36,006 bases of DNA, taken from Lachnospiraceae bacterium (GTDB lineage: Bacteria > Bacillota > Clostridia > Lachnospirales > Lachnospiraceae). Shown piece after piece: positions 8,500 through 16,378 of this stretch. Position 1 is the first letter of the stretch, and each line of letters opens with the position of its first letter. The notes under the pieces are model-generated. The model did not search any database. It had not been told where the DNA came from and saw only the letters and a list, made by a program, of their open reading frames with translations. The translations under genes were made by a program, and so were the position numbers. The DNA lies in contig JAILES010000043.1 of the NCBI GenBank assembly GCA_024687205.1, positions 1-36,006 on the forward strand, read 5' to 3'.

Positions 8500-9936
8500 T
8501 CAGATATCATCTTCCTCGTCATCGTCTTCGGATGAAAGGGGAAGAGAAAAAATGAATTCGCTTCCGACACCTTCGGTGGAGATAACGTTGATGTTTTCAC
8601 CGTGGGCGCGGATGATCTCTCTTGTAATGGACAGGCCGAGGCCTGTTCCTTTTTTGTCTTTTCCTCTTGATATGTCAGTTTTGTAGAAACGGTCAAATAC
8701 AAGGGGAACGCTGTCCTTGGGAATACCTATGCCGCTGTCCTTCACCGATACGAAGACCTTGTGGTGACGGATGGACGTATCTATATTGATAGAGGAATTC
8801 CTGTGGCTGAATTTGATCGCATTGTCTATAAGGTTGTAGAGTACCTGCTGTATCCTGGCCAGGTCCGCATATACCAGCAGTTTCTCACCGGTGAGTGAAA
8901 GCTTGATCGAGATCTTTTTGTCGCGGCAGCTGCCTTCAAAAGTGGAAAGAGTTTTTCGTATGATACTGTTTATGTCAAAGTTGCTCTTCTCAAGTATCAT
9001 GCCCTGGGTATTCAGGTTGTTAAGCGTGAGCAGACTGTTCGTAAGTTTGATAAGCCTGTCGGTCTCGTTAATGACTATCCCGATGTATTTGGGATACATC
9101 TCTTCGGGAATGGTGCCGTCCTTCATCGCTTCAAGATAACCCTTTATCGAAGTAAGCGGAGAGCGGAAGTCGTGGGAAACATTGGCGACCAGATGTTTCT
9201 GATTGTCCTCGCCCTTGGCGAGTTCCTGGGCCATGTAGGAAAGGGATGCGGCGAGATAACCTATTTCATCATCACTTTCGATGGAGATCTCATATCGCAG
9301 GTTGCCGGCTGCATACTGTTCCGTAGCGGTGATGATACGCAGGAGCGGTCCGTATACCAGTTCCGAGAAGAATATCAGTATTATCAACGATAAGAGGAAG
9401 AGTATGAGCAGCATGATGTAGTCGATGTTTACCAGTGTATTGGTGCTGCTATTCAGCAGAGAGATATCGTAATGGATGATCACATATCCGCGTACCGTGT
9501 AATTGGTGGTAACAGGTGCTGCCACCGAAAGATGGTCGCTGGCAAACTGATCGTAGAAACGTCCTATGCTGTAAAAAGAGCCCGAGAGTTTGGTGATATC
9601 AAAACCGTTTACGGATGCGGGATCATCAATGTTTATATCCGAAGCGGAGTCAAGAACTATAAGACCTGAAGGATTCAGCAGCTGTATCCTTGCTTTTATT
9701 ATTCTTGAAAGAACATCGATATCGGTTTTTACGGTGGTAAGTGAAACTTCGTTTTTGTAAAGGTCGGTAGCTTCGGTATCCGCAAGTATGGTTGCGGCAT
9801 TATAAAGCTCTTCGGCTTTGCTCTTCTGCAGCTGCTTCGTAGTCATCTGCTGCATGAAGGTCGCTACAATAACAAAGCCGAATACACCGAAAATAAAATA
9901 GGCTATGAGGATTTTCAGGTAAAGGGTTCTTTTCAT
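8500..9936 (-). CDS. Sensor histidine kinase, HAMP-type
   Basis: A 478-aa membrane kinase with two membrane helices (about 8-28 and about 173-195) flanking an extracytoplasmic sensor of about 140 residues. It continues with a HAMP domain, a HisKA dimerisation domain with the H-box NVSHDFRSPLTSIKGY, and a HATPase_c domain (N-box LYNLIDNAIKFS, G1 DSGIGIP, F-box FDRFYKTD, G2 GTGLGLSITREI). It ends in a run of acidic residues (SSEDDDEEDDI). The start codon overlaps the stop of the response-regulator gene by 4 nt, so the two form a coupled two-component pair. The stimulus cannot be inferred. Confidence 0.9.
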   Translation of the reverse strand: MKRTLYLKILIAYFIFGVFGFVIVATFMQQMTTKQLQKSKAEELYNAATILADTEATDLYKNEVSLTTVKTDIDVLSRIIKARIQLLNPSGLIVLDSASDINIDDPASVNGFDITKLSGSFYSIGRFYDQFASDHLSVAAPVTTNYTVRGYVIIHYDISLLNSSTNTLVNIDYIMLLILFLLSLIILIFFSELVYGPLLRIITATEQYAAGNLRYEISIESDDEIGYLAASLSYMAQELAKGEDNQKHLVANVSHDFRSPLTSIKGYLEAMKDGTIPEEMYPKYIGIVINETDRLIKLTNSLLTLNNLNTQGMILEKSNFDINSIIRKTLSTFEGSCRDKKISIKLSLTGEKLLVYADLARIQQVLYNLIDNAIKFSHRNSSINIDTSIRHHKVFVSVKDSGIGIPKDSVPLVFDRFYKTDISRGKDKKGTGLGLSITREIIRAHGENINVISTEGVGSEFIFSLPLSSEDDDEEDDI

Positions 9937-10637
9937 AGTACTTCAAATTTATAACCTACACCCCATATGGTTGAAAGCTTCCAGGATCTGTGATCTTTTA
10001 TCTTTTCCCTGAGACGCTTGATATGTACGTCCACGGTACGGGAGTCGCCTGCATAATCGTAACCCCATACCTGATTGAGAAGCTGCTCTCTCGTATATAC
10101 GTGATTGGGCGAAGAAGCAAGGAAATAAAGGAGTTCCAGCTCCTTGGGAGGCAGATCCAGCTTCTTGTCGCAATAGGTGACACTGTAGTTTGCACGGTTG
10201 ATGATAAGATCGGGAAATCTCACTTCATCTTCACCGACTATCTCGGGTTCAACGGCGGGTGCTGCCGGCTTGTATCTTCTCAGAACGGCTTTTACCCTTG
10301 CCACCAGTTCTTTTGAATCAAAGGGTTTCTCCATGTAATCGTCGGCACCGAGTTCGAGTCCGAGTACCTTGTCAAAGACCTCGCCTTTGGCGGAGAGGAG
10401 TATGATGGGGATCGAAGAAGAGGCACGTACCTCACGGCATACCTGATAACCGTCTATGCCGGGCAGCATCAGGTCAAGGAGTATCAGATTGGGAGCAAAA
10501 GTCTTAACCGCTTCCAATGCCGATTCTCCGTCTCCGACTATCATGGTCTCAAAGCATTCCTTTGTAAGATAGAGACTGACGAGTTCTGCGATATTCTCAT
10601 CATCATCAACCACAAGGATCTTCTGTTTTGCTGACAT
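9933..10637 (-). CDS. OmpR/PhoB-family response regulator
   Basis: A 234-aa transcription regulator. The N-terminal receiver domain (about 5-118) has the acidic pocket VDDDEN, the phospho-acceptor Asp55 in LILLDLMLPG, and the conserved LSAKG and EKPFDSKEL motifs. A linker rich in Pro, Ala and Glu follows, then the winged-helix domain (about 140-234) with PPKELELLYFLASSPNHVYTREQL split over its helices and SRTVDVHIKRLREKI as recognition helix. AGGAGGAAG gives a strong ribosome binding site. It lies 13 bp after mutS2 with no promoter between, so it is probably transcribed with mutS2 and the partner kinase. Confidence 0.9.
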   Translation of the reverse strand: MSAKQKILVVDDDENIAELVSLYLTKECFETMIVGDGESALEAVKTFAPNLILLDLMLPGIDGYQVCREVRASSSIPIILLSAKGEVFDKVLGLELGADDYMEKPFDSKELVARVKAVLRRYKPAAPAVEPEIVGEDEVRFPDLIINRANYSVTYCDKKLDLPPKELELLYFLASSPNHVYTREQLLNQVWGYDYAGDSRTVDVHIKRLREKIKDHRSWKLSTIWGVGYKFEVL

Positions 10638-10650
10638 AAGCTTCCTCCTG

Positions 10651-13053
10651 TTATAATTCGACTATTGTAACACCCCCGTCACCTTCGCCGTGGGCAGCCA
10701 GATCAAAGCGCTTTACGGACGGATGGTAACGGAGATAATCATGTATGCCTTTTCTCAGGGCGCCGGTACCTTTACCATGTACGACCCTTATCTTATCAAG
10801 CCTGCTCATCACTGCGTCATCGATATACTTGTCAAGCAGTGATATCGCATCATCCACGGTCTGTCCGATCAGATTGATCTCGGGTGAGATGGTGGATACT
10901 TTTGCGGCGGAATAGGAACCTGCCGAAGTCTTCTTGGCGGTGTTTTTCTTTTCGGTCAATTCGGTCAGATCGGAAAGTTTTACCTTGGAGGTAATGATAC
11001 CGCACTGTACACTGACGTTGCCATTCTTATCCGGTGCCGATACTATCGTGCCGTCCACATCCATGGAGAGCACATGTACGGAAGTGCCGGGTACCGCATT
11101 CTTTGCCGAAATGGTTTCCACATCGGCAGCTTTCTTCTCCTGATATTTTTTTGAATTCTTCATTGCCTCCGCGTAGAGGGCTTCTTCGTGCTTGGATATA
11201 TATTCCCGGACGCTGCTCCTCTTTTTCTCCATGGTCTGGATCTTCATGGGTGCGCCCTGATTGTTAAATGCGCGTATCGTCTCATCCGCAACGGACTTGG
11301 CATCGGAGAGTATATCCTTTGCTTCTTCTCTTGCTTCGTTGATGATGCGTTCGCGCTGGTTGATTATCCTGTCTTCCTTTTCGGCAAGCTCTTTTGCTCG
11401 CAGATCAAAATCTTTTTTCTGTTTTTCAAAATCGCCGATCTCTTTTTCAAGGCGTACACGTTTGGAGTCAAGGTCGGAGATAAGATCTTCGAGGCTTGCC
11501 TGGTCCGTGGTGATATGTCTGCCTGCTGCTTCGATTATTTCCTCGGAGAGTCCCAGCTTCTTCGAGATAGCAAAAGCGTTACTCTTGCCGGGTATGCCTA
11601 TCAGCAGGCGGTAGGTGGGACTTAAAGTCTCCACATTGAATTCGCAGCAGGCGTTCTCAACGCCCGGAGTGGTCAGGGCATAGGTCTTCAGCTCGTTGTA
11701 ATGAGTGGTAGCCATGGTGCGTATGTCTTTATTGTGAAGATACTCGAGTATCGCAGTGGCAAGAGCCGCACCTTCGGTGGGATCTGTACCTGCGCCAAGC
11801 TCATCGAAAAGACAGAATGAGCGTTTGTTCACATGCTTGAGTATCTGCACAATGGAAGTCATATGTGAGGAGAAAGTCGACAGGCTCTGTTCAATGCTCT
11901 GTTCATCTCCTATATCGGCATATACATCATCAAATACTGAGAGTTCCGAACGGTCAAGGGCAGGGATGTGCAGACCTGCCTGTCCCATGAGTGTAAGGAG
12001 GCCGACGGTCTTAAGGGAAACCGTCTTGCCGCCGGTGTTGGGGCCGGTAATGATCAGCGAAGTAAAATCTTCACCCAGGGAAACGCTGATGGGTACTGCC
12101 TTTGCGGGATCCAGCAGAGGATGTCTCGCACTGCGCAGTTTGATCCTGCCTTCCTCGTTGTATACGGGTTTGCTGGCATTAAGCTTCAGAGCATATTTGC
12201 CCTTTGCAAACATGAAGTCCAGCAGGGTTATCATCTTTTGGTCTTCGGAGATGATGTCCGCGGACTCCGCAACATGTGCGGTAAGCATAGTAAGTATGCG
12301 GCCTATCTCTTCCTGTTCATCGAGATGAAGCTGGGTGAGCTTATTGTTCAGTTCAACTATGGCAGCCGGTTCTATAAAGAAAGTGGAGCCCGTTGAAGAC
12401 TGATCATGTACTATGCCGGGAACCTTCGATCTGTGCTCGGCCTTTACCGGGATACAGTAGCGGTCGCCTCTCATGGTGACGACTGCATCCTGCAGATACT
12501 GGGCGGTATTACCTGTCACCATCTGGTTCAGCTGTGAATGTATTCGTCCCGAATAGATCGAGAAGGAATTTCTTATATTCTTAAGTTCCGCACTGGCATC
12601 GTCGGCGATGGTATCGTCGGGCATGATGCAGCGTGTTATCTCGGTGCTGAGCTTCTGCAGGGGCATAAGGCCTGCAAAATAGGGGCTCACGGCATCCTGA
12701 TAATCTTCGTTACCGCTGACCGATACATATCTGCGGTCGTATTCTATAAGCGAATCGACGAGAAGCAGAAGACGTCCGAGAGCATTCAGTTCCGAAGGAC
12801 TCATTACCTTGCCGATCAGAGCGCCCTTCATCAGTTCCCGTGTATCAAAATTAGCGCCGAAGGAGATGCGGTCATCCTTAAGCAGTCTGGTAAGAGCGGC
12901 CTCAGTTTCGTTCTGCGCTTTATCTATCCATTCCGGATTGGAAGAGGGACGGAGATTGTCACACATGCGGCCTGCCGGGGTACTCACGGCACAGGCCTTC
13001 AGCTGATCTTTTATCTTGTTAAATTCCAGTGTATTCAAAACCTTATTATTCAT
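10651..13053 (-). CDS. mutS2: MutS2 endonuclease / anti-recombination and ribosome-rescue ATPase
   Basis: At 800 aa it has the full MutS2 length. The order is MutS core and clamp (about 10-310), ABC-type ATPase with Walker A GPNTGGKT at 337-344 and the FDELGAGTDPTEG Walker B region, a long charged coiled coil (about 515-640), a KOW-like region (about 655-690) and a C-terminal Smr domain (about 725-800) with VVHGKGTGALRKGI. The Smr LDLRG motif is replaced by INLIGQ. MutS2 suppresses homologous recombination, and in Bacillus it also splits collided ribosomes. No ribosome binding site precedes the ATG, and the promoter lies so close that the mRNA should be leaderless. The N-terminus matches the family, so the start is credible. 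Confidence 0.92.
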   Translation of the reverse strand: MNNKVLNTLEFNKIKDQLKACAVSTPAGRMCDNLRPSSNPEWIDKAQNETEAALTRLLKDDRISFGANFDTRELMKGALIGKVMSPSELNALGRLLLLVDSLIEYDRRYVSVSGNEDYQDAVSPYFAGLMPLQKLSTEITRCIMPDDTIADDASAELKNIRNSFSIYSGRIHSQLNQMVTGNTAQYLQDAVVTMRGDRYCIPVKAEHRSKVPGIVHDQSSTGSTFFIEPAAIVELNNKLTQLHLDEQEEIGRILTMLTAHVAESADIISEDQKMITLLDFMFAKGKYALKLNASKPVYNEEGRIKLRSARHPLLDPAKAVPISVSLGEDFTSLIITGPNTGGKTVSLKTVGLLTLMGQAGLHIPALDRSELSVFDDVYADIGDEQSIEQSLSTFSSHMTSIVQILKHVNKRSFCLFDELGAGTDPTEGAALATAILEYLHNKDIRTMATTHYNELKTYALTTPGVENACCEFNVETLSPTYRLLIGIPGKSNAFAISKKLGLSEEIIEAAGRHITTDQASLEDLISDLDSKRVRLEKEIGDFEKQKKDFDLRAKELAEKEDRIINQRERIINEAREEAKDILSDAKSVADETIRAFNNQGAPMKIQTMEKKRSSVREYISKHEEALYAEAMKNSKKYQEKKAADVETISAKNAVPGTSVHVLSMDVDGTIVSAPDKNGNVSVQCGIITSKVKLSDLTELTEKKNTAKKTSAGSYSAAKVSTISPEINLIGQTVDDAISLLDKYIDDAVMSRLDKIRVVHGKGTGALRKGIHDYLRYHPSVKRFDLAAHGEGDGGVTIVEL

Positions 13054-13060
13054 AACTTAT

Positions 13061-13089
13061 AGAATACCATAGATAGCGCTTATTCTCAA
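13061..13089 (-). promoter_or_regulatory. mutS2 promoter producing a leaderless transcript
   Basis: Read on the minus strand: TTGAGA (13084-13089), a 17-bp spacer ending in TGG, and TATTCT (13061-13066). Only seven bases separate the -10 from the ATG at 13053, so transcription would begin at or within a base of the start codon. Confidence 0.65.
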
Positions 13090-13111
13090 GAATAAAAGAG
13101 ATTTTGGAAGA

Positions 13112-13142
13112 ACAAAAAGAAGCCCCCGAAAGGGAGCTTCTT
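13112..13142 (-). terminator. Terminator of the 218-aa orphan gene
   Basis: On the minus strand, AAGAAGC and GCTTCTT arms (13117-13123 and 13136-13142) plus CCC/GGG, separated by one C-A mismatch, close a GAAA tetraloop. CTTTTTG follows on the minus strand. It ends transcription about 20 bp after the stop at 13162 and before the mutS2 promoter. Confidence 0.8.
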
Positions 13143-13161
13143 CATGTTTTCAGGTAGTAGT

Positions 13162-13818
13162 TCATGTTTCGCTCTTGAATTGATCGGCATAACTGTCAAA
13201 CAGAGACTGTACTGCGCCGTAGGTCTCCTGGCTGATATCGGGGAGTTTGTCGCCCCATGCGCTGGTAGCCTGCTTGAAACCTTTCTCGAAAGCCTTGCGC
13301 ATGTCTTCCATCTTCTCAGGATCACCGCCTGTCAGAGCTTTTGCAAAATCGAAGATACGCTCCGAGGTCTGCTTAACGCCCCAATAGCCGTCCTCGGCAA
13401 TGTCTGCCTTAGCCTGTGCCTGTGTAGCGGGGTCAACCTCGAGGTTCTCGAATACGCTCTTGAGGTTCTTGCCGTTTGCAATGTCAAAAGTCTCTCCCTG
13501 CTTGGAGATAAGCTTATTGACAATGTCCATAAGCTGCTGGGAACGTGCTTCCGCATCTGCCTTGAGCTGTGATACCAGGTTGGTGTCCTGCTTATAGGTC
13601 TTGGTGTTCTCCCTTGCTGCTTTGGCAGCCTGTACGTCCGTGCTGTGTTCGTAGATCACGCCGTTGCTGGCTGCGGGTGCATTCTTGTTGACTTCCTTGG
13701 TGGAAGAAACAAGATCAGCTGAACTGTCGGTCTTTGCCTTTACATTAGGTTCATAGTTATAAACCTGGTCTGCACTGGCTACTGTCGCTACACTTCCCGT
13801 AATTCCGTTTACGCTCAT
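13162..13818 (-). CDS. Uncharacterised 218-aa soluble protein
   Basis: I do not recognise the family with certainty. The protein has no signal peptide or membrane helix. The first 75 residues are polar, low in complexity and probably disordered (SSADLVSSTKEVNKNAPAAS). From about residue 85 onward it is predicted to be helical, with QLKADAEARSQQLMDIVNKL, a conserved-looking DGYWGVKQTSERIFDFAKALTGGDPEKM segment (in two parts) and a final helix. The shape, a disordered head followed by a small helical domain containing ALTGGDPEKM, recalls DUF5610-like proteins, but that is a guess. It has its own promoter with an extended -10 and its own terminator, so it is a monocistronic and well-expressed gene. 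Confidence 0.75.
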   Translation of the reverse strand: MSVNGITGSVATVASADQVYNYEPNVKAKTDSSADLVSSTKEVNKNAPAASNGVIYEHSTDVQAAKAARENTKTYKQDTNLVSQLKADAEARSQQLMDIVNKLISKQGETFDIANGKNLKSVFENLEVDPATQAQAKADIAEDGYWGVKQTSERIFDFAKALTGGDPEKMEDMRKAFEKGFKQATSAWGDKLPDISQETYGAVQSLFDSYADQFKSET

Positions 13819-13870
13819 AATATCACCAATCCTTTCTGATCTTCTATGTAGCGCCTATAGATACAGAGTT

Positions 13871-13899
13871 ATCATACCATACATAGAGATGAATGTAAA
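13871..13899 (-). promoter_or_regulatory. Promoter of the 218-aa orphan gene
   Basis: Minus strand: TTTACA (13894-13899), a 17-bp spacer and TATGAT (13871-13876) preceded by TGG. The leader to the ATG at 13818 is about 45 nt and contains AAAGGA. Confidence 0.65.
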
Positions 13900-13925
13900 G
13901 GGTAAATTTAATTTTATGTTAAGAA

Positions 13926-14503
13926 ATCCGTCCCCGTGGCTTTTCTGCGGACGCTTTACCGGCTGCGCAGCCGGAAATATTGTGCCCGGGCTCTTCTTTT
14001 ATGCCTTTCGGCCGTAATTCTGCCTTTCAGGGCCATTCCGGGTATCGTCTTAAAGCATCGTTCACTTAATTTGACACGTAATACAGGTACCAGCCCATTT
14101 CTACGTGTCAGCAAAAAAGATGCCCTCAGTTCCTGAGACACGTAAATCCGCCATTTACGTGGTTTTGCGTGTCACCCGACAAACCCGGGAAAAATTTTCC
14201 GACACGCAAGCCATTGGGACGGACCTGGTAGTTCCTTCTGCTACAGAAAGCGATCGATTTCTCCGGTCATAAGTGCAGCATTTAATGAGAACGGGCAGCG
14301 TAATCCACGTTTTTTCGGCAAATGTTTGCTTCAGGGCAGGACTATGTGAGGCCGCCGGTGCTTTAACGTGCTGACGCCTTGCGAGTTCAGAAGTGCTGCG
14401 AGTCCGAACCGGGGCGAGGCGGGTCCGCAATGAGCGATCGTTGCCGAAACAGAAAAAACCACGAGGTCCGTCCCCGTGGTTTCCGTCCCCGTGGTTTCCG
14501 TGG
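13926..14503. repeat. Structured non-coding region with REP-like CCGTCCCCGTGG repeats
   Basis: About 580 bp with no credible gene but many repeats. CCGTCCCCGTGG occurs at 13928-13939, 14468-14479 and 14483-14494, with a shortened copy CCGTGG at 14498-14503. A degenerate inverted copy, CCATTGGGACGGACC, lies at 14211-14225. AAACCACG (14456-14463) and CGTGGTTT (14475-14482) form a stem with a repeat core in its loop. Inside are a 16-bp palindrome (13959-13974, CCGGCTGCGCAGCCGG), paired 9-mers TGACACGTA/TACGTGTCA (14072-14080, 14102-14110), a hairpin ACGTAAAT/ATTTACGT (14140-14160) and paired TTGCGTGTC/GACACGCAA (14165-14173, 14201-14209). The same core closes the element at 30756-30909. This looks like a decayed REP/MITE cluster. 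No transposase is present. Confidence 0.6.
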
Positions 14504-14504
14504 T

Positions 14505-14532
14505 TTGATAATTATTGCGTTTGGTTTATGAT
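14505..14532 (+). promoter_or_regulatory. Promoter for the recU-sirtuin-ATP-grasp operon
   Basis: TTGATA (14505-14510), a 16-bp spacer and TATGAT (14527-14532). It starts one base after the last REP-like repeat, so insertion of the repeat may have shaped the -35 box. A TATATT at 14541-14546 is an alternative -10. Confidence 0.5.
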
Positions 14533-14605
14533 TGTGTTAGTATATTTTTAGGTATGCATATAAGACAGTTATATGTGCCGGAAACGTATAAATGAGGGGA
14601 TTTTT

Positions 14606-15091
14606 ATGAACAGTACAGGATCTGAAGGCGGTCTCGGCGGCAGACGTCCCTTGAGCAAGGAACAGATATCCAGACGTACGGTGACCAGAGAAGAAGTGGC
14701 CATGTGGACTTCGGAGTTCAAGCAGGATGAGATCAAAAGAATGCAGTACTGGGAAAGCAAGGAGACGGTGGATATATCCGAGCAGGGCGATCATCATCTG
14801 ATCTTTGCAGGCAAATGGGATGTTTACAATGCTAAAGTCTGGACCATCATCGATCCCACGATAGTCCATAAAGCCTATATATTAAGACCCTATAAAAATG
14901 TTAAATATGAGCTGCATGAGAAGGACGGGATACTGCTGCGTTTCCAGTTCAGGGATGTGGTGAGGATATATAACGATAAAGGACTTACGGCAGTCATAGA
15001 AGGCCGCGAGATGTCAATCTTTCAGAAGGGCGACGATGTTATCATCAAGATGGATATGGAAGATACATCGAAACCCTTAAAGCTGCAGTAA
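14606..15091 (+). CDS. Uncharacterised 161-aa protein, first gene of the recU operon
   Basis: I do not recognise this protein. The ATG at 14606 follows GAGGGGA at 14594-14600 at good spacing; an upstream in-frame start at 14573 lacks a ribosome binding site. It is soluble, with no signal peptide. Residues 1-45 are charged and rich in Arg, Ser and Thr (LSKEQISRRTVTREEVAMW); the rest alternates short hydrophobic strands and turns (HHLIFAGKWDVYNAKVW, VVRIYNDKGLTAVIEGREM) and suggests a small beta barrel or PH-like fold. It ends one base before the recU start, so the two are probably translated together. A link to DNA metabolism is inferred from the neighbour only. Confidence 0.7.
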   Translation: MNSTGSEGGLGGRRPLSKEQISRRTVTREEVAMWTSEFKQDEIKRMQYWESKETVDISEQGDHHLIFAGKWDVYNAKVWTIIDPTIVHKAYILRPYKNVKYELHEKDGILLRFQFRDVVRIYNDKGLTAVIEGREMSIFQKGDDVIIKMDMEDTSKPLKLQ

Positions 15092-15092
15092 T

Positions 15093-15626
15093 ATGGCGAC
15101 TTGGAATACAAGGGGGCTCAGGGGTTCCACCCTTGAGGAGATGATAAACCGTACGAATGAGAAGTACAGGGAACAGAAGCTGGCACTCATTCAAAAGATA
15201 CCGACACCGATAACTCCCATAGAAATGGATAAAGCGAGCAGACATATAACCCTTGCTTATTTTGACAAAAAGAGTACAGTGGATTATATCGGTGCGGTAC
15301 AGGGCATACCGGTATGCTTTGATGCGAAAGAGTGCAGCGGCTCTACCTTTGCACTGCAGAACATCCACGAGCACCAGGTGGAGTTCATGAAGGATTTTGA
15401 GGAACAGGAAGGTGTTGCTTTTTTTCTCATCCACTTCACTACGCTGGATGAGATGTATTATCTGAGATTTACGGAACTGTACGGATACTGGAAAAGGGCA
15501 CAGGAAGGGGGAAGGAAGAGCTTCAGACACGAGGAGCTGGATCCGGACTTTTTCATACCGAAGCACAGATCCATACTGGTACCGTATCTGGATATGATAA
15601 ATCTTGATATTTCAAGAAGGGGGTAA
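15093..15626 (+). CDS. recU: RecU Holliday-junction resolvase
   Basis: A 177-aa nuclease of the RecU family, the Firmicutes resolvase that cuts four-way junctions and works with RuvAB. The N-terminus carries the family pattern NTRGLRGSTLEEMINRTNEKY (read in overlapping parts), showing that the start at 15093 is right although the ribosome binding site is weak. Then come IPTPITPIEM, the catalytic Asp in STVDYIGAVQG, and CFDAKEC, where Bacillus has FEAKET; the catalytic acidic residue is Asp here rather than Glu, with the Lys kept. FALQNIHEHQVEFM is the other hallmark. In Bacillus recU pairs with ponA; here it sits with a sirtuin and ATP-grasp genes. It starts one base after the preceding stop. 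Confidence 0.9.
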   Translation: MATWNTRGLRGSTLEEMINRTNEKYREQKLALIQKIPTPITPIEMDKASRHITLAYFDKKSTVDYIGAVQGIPVCFDAKECSGSTFALQNIHEHQVEFMKDFEEQEGVAFFLIHFTTLDEMYYLRFTELYGYWKRAQEGGRKSFRHEELDPDFFIPKHRSILVPYLDMINLDISRRG

Positions 15627-15629
15627 AAC

Positions 15630-16376
15630 ATGAATATCGATATTGCGGGGTTACAGGAACTGATCGACGGATCGGATAATATCGTTTTCTTCGGCGGCGC
15701 GGGAGTGTCGACTGAGAGCGGCATCAAAGATTTCAGAAGTGTGGACGGGCTTTATCACCAGAAGTTTAAGTATCCGCCCGAGACCATGCTTTCACATACT
15801 TTCTACGTAAGTCATAAAGAAGAGTTCTTCGAATTCTACAACGAGAAACTTTTGGAGTGCACCTGCGGACCCAATCCGGCAAAGCCCAATGCTGCGCATC
15901 TGAAACTTGCGGAGCTGGAGAAGGCCGGCAAGCTTAAAGCCGTGATCACCCAGAACATAGACGGTCTGCATCAGGCAGCAGGAAGTAAGAACGTGCTGGA
16001 ACTGCACGGAAGCGTGCTCCGCAATTACTGTGAGAGATGCGGCAAGAGTTTTGAGGCTTCTTATCTGTATAATTCACATGGTATTCCCAAATGCGATAAG
16101 TGCGGCGGAGATATAAAACCTGACGTGGTCCTTTACGAAGAAGGACTGGACAATGACATAATGAGCAGATCCGTGATGGCAATAGCCGAGGCAGATATGC
16201 TGATAATAGGCGGCACTTCTCTTGTGGTGTATCCGGCAGCGGGACTTATCGATTATTACCGCGGAAAGAAACTGGTACTGATCAACAGGGATGAGACCGC
16301 GAGGGACAACGTTGCGGACTACACTCTGCACGGGAATATCGGGGAAGTATTTTCACAGATAAAGGTTGAGGTATAA
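15630..16376 (+). CDS. Sir2-family NAD-dependent protein deacylase
   Basis: A 248-aa bacterial sirtuin. The Rossmann NAD motif GAGVSTESGI begins at residue 23 and is followed by KDFRS (Pro of PDFRS replaced by Lys). TQNIDGLH is at 107-114, the catalytic His126 is in ELHGS, and the structural zinc is bound by Cys134, Cys137, Cys155 and Cys158. GTSLVVYPA and LINRDET complete the fold. It should remove acyl groups from lysines using NAD+. The start has a GGGGG ribosome binding site 3 bp after recU. A paralog at 30019 has identical cysteine spacing but a Tyr in place of His126. Confidence 0.92.
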   Translation: MNIDIAGLQELIDGSDNIVFFGGAGVSTESGIKDFRSVDGLYHQKFKYPPETMLSHTFYVSHKEEFFEFYNEKLLECTCGPNPAKPNAAHLKLAELEKAGKLKAVITQNIDGLHQAAGSKNVLELHGSVLRNYCERCGKSFEASYLYNSHGIPKCDKCGGDIKPDVVLYEEGLDNDIMSRSVMAIAEADMLIIGGTSLVVYPAAGLIDYYRGKKLVLINRDETARDNVADYTLHGNIGEVFSQIKVEV

Positions 16377-16378
16377 GA

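Noticed and set aside
13936..14141. Short overlapping frames on both strands near 14000
   Set aside because: Arg-rich, no start signals, and both strands are open only because the region is GC-rich and palindromic.
14155..14430. 91-codon minus-strand reading frame in the repeat region
   Set aside because: It runs through the inverted repeats and REP core, has no ribosome binding site and a composition (Arg, Thr, Ser) typical of chance translation.
15093..15626. recU as a decayed resolvase because of FDAKE in place of FEAKE
   Set aside because: Asp for Glu is a conservative change at a metal ligand, and all other motifs are intact, so activity is likely kept.
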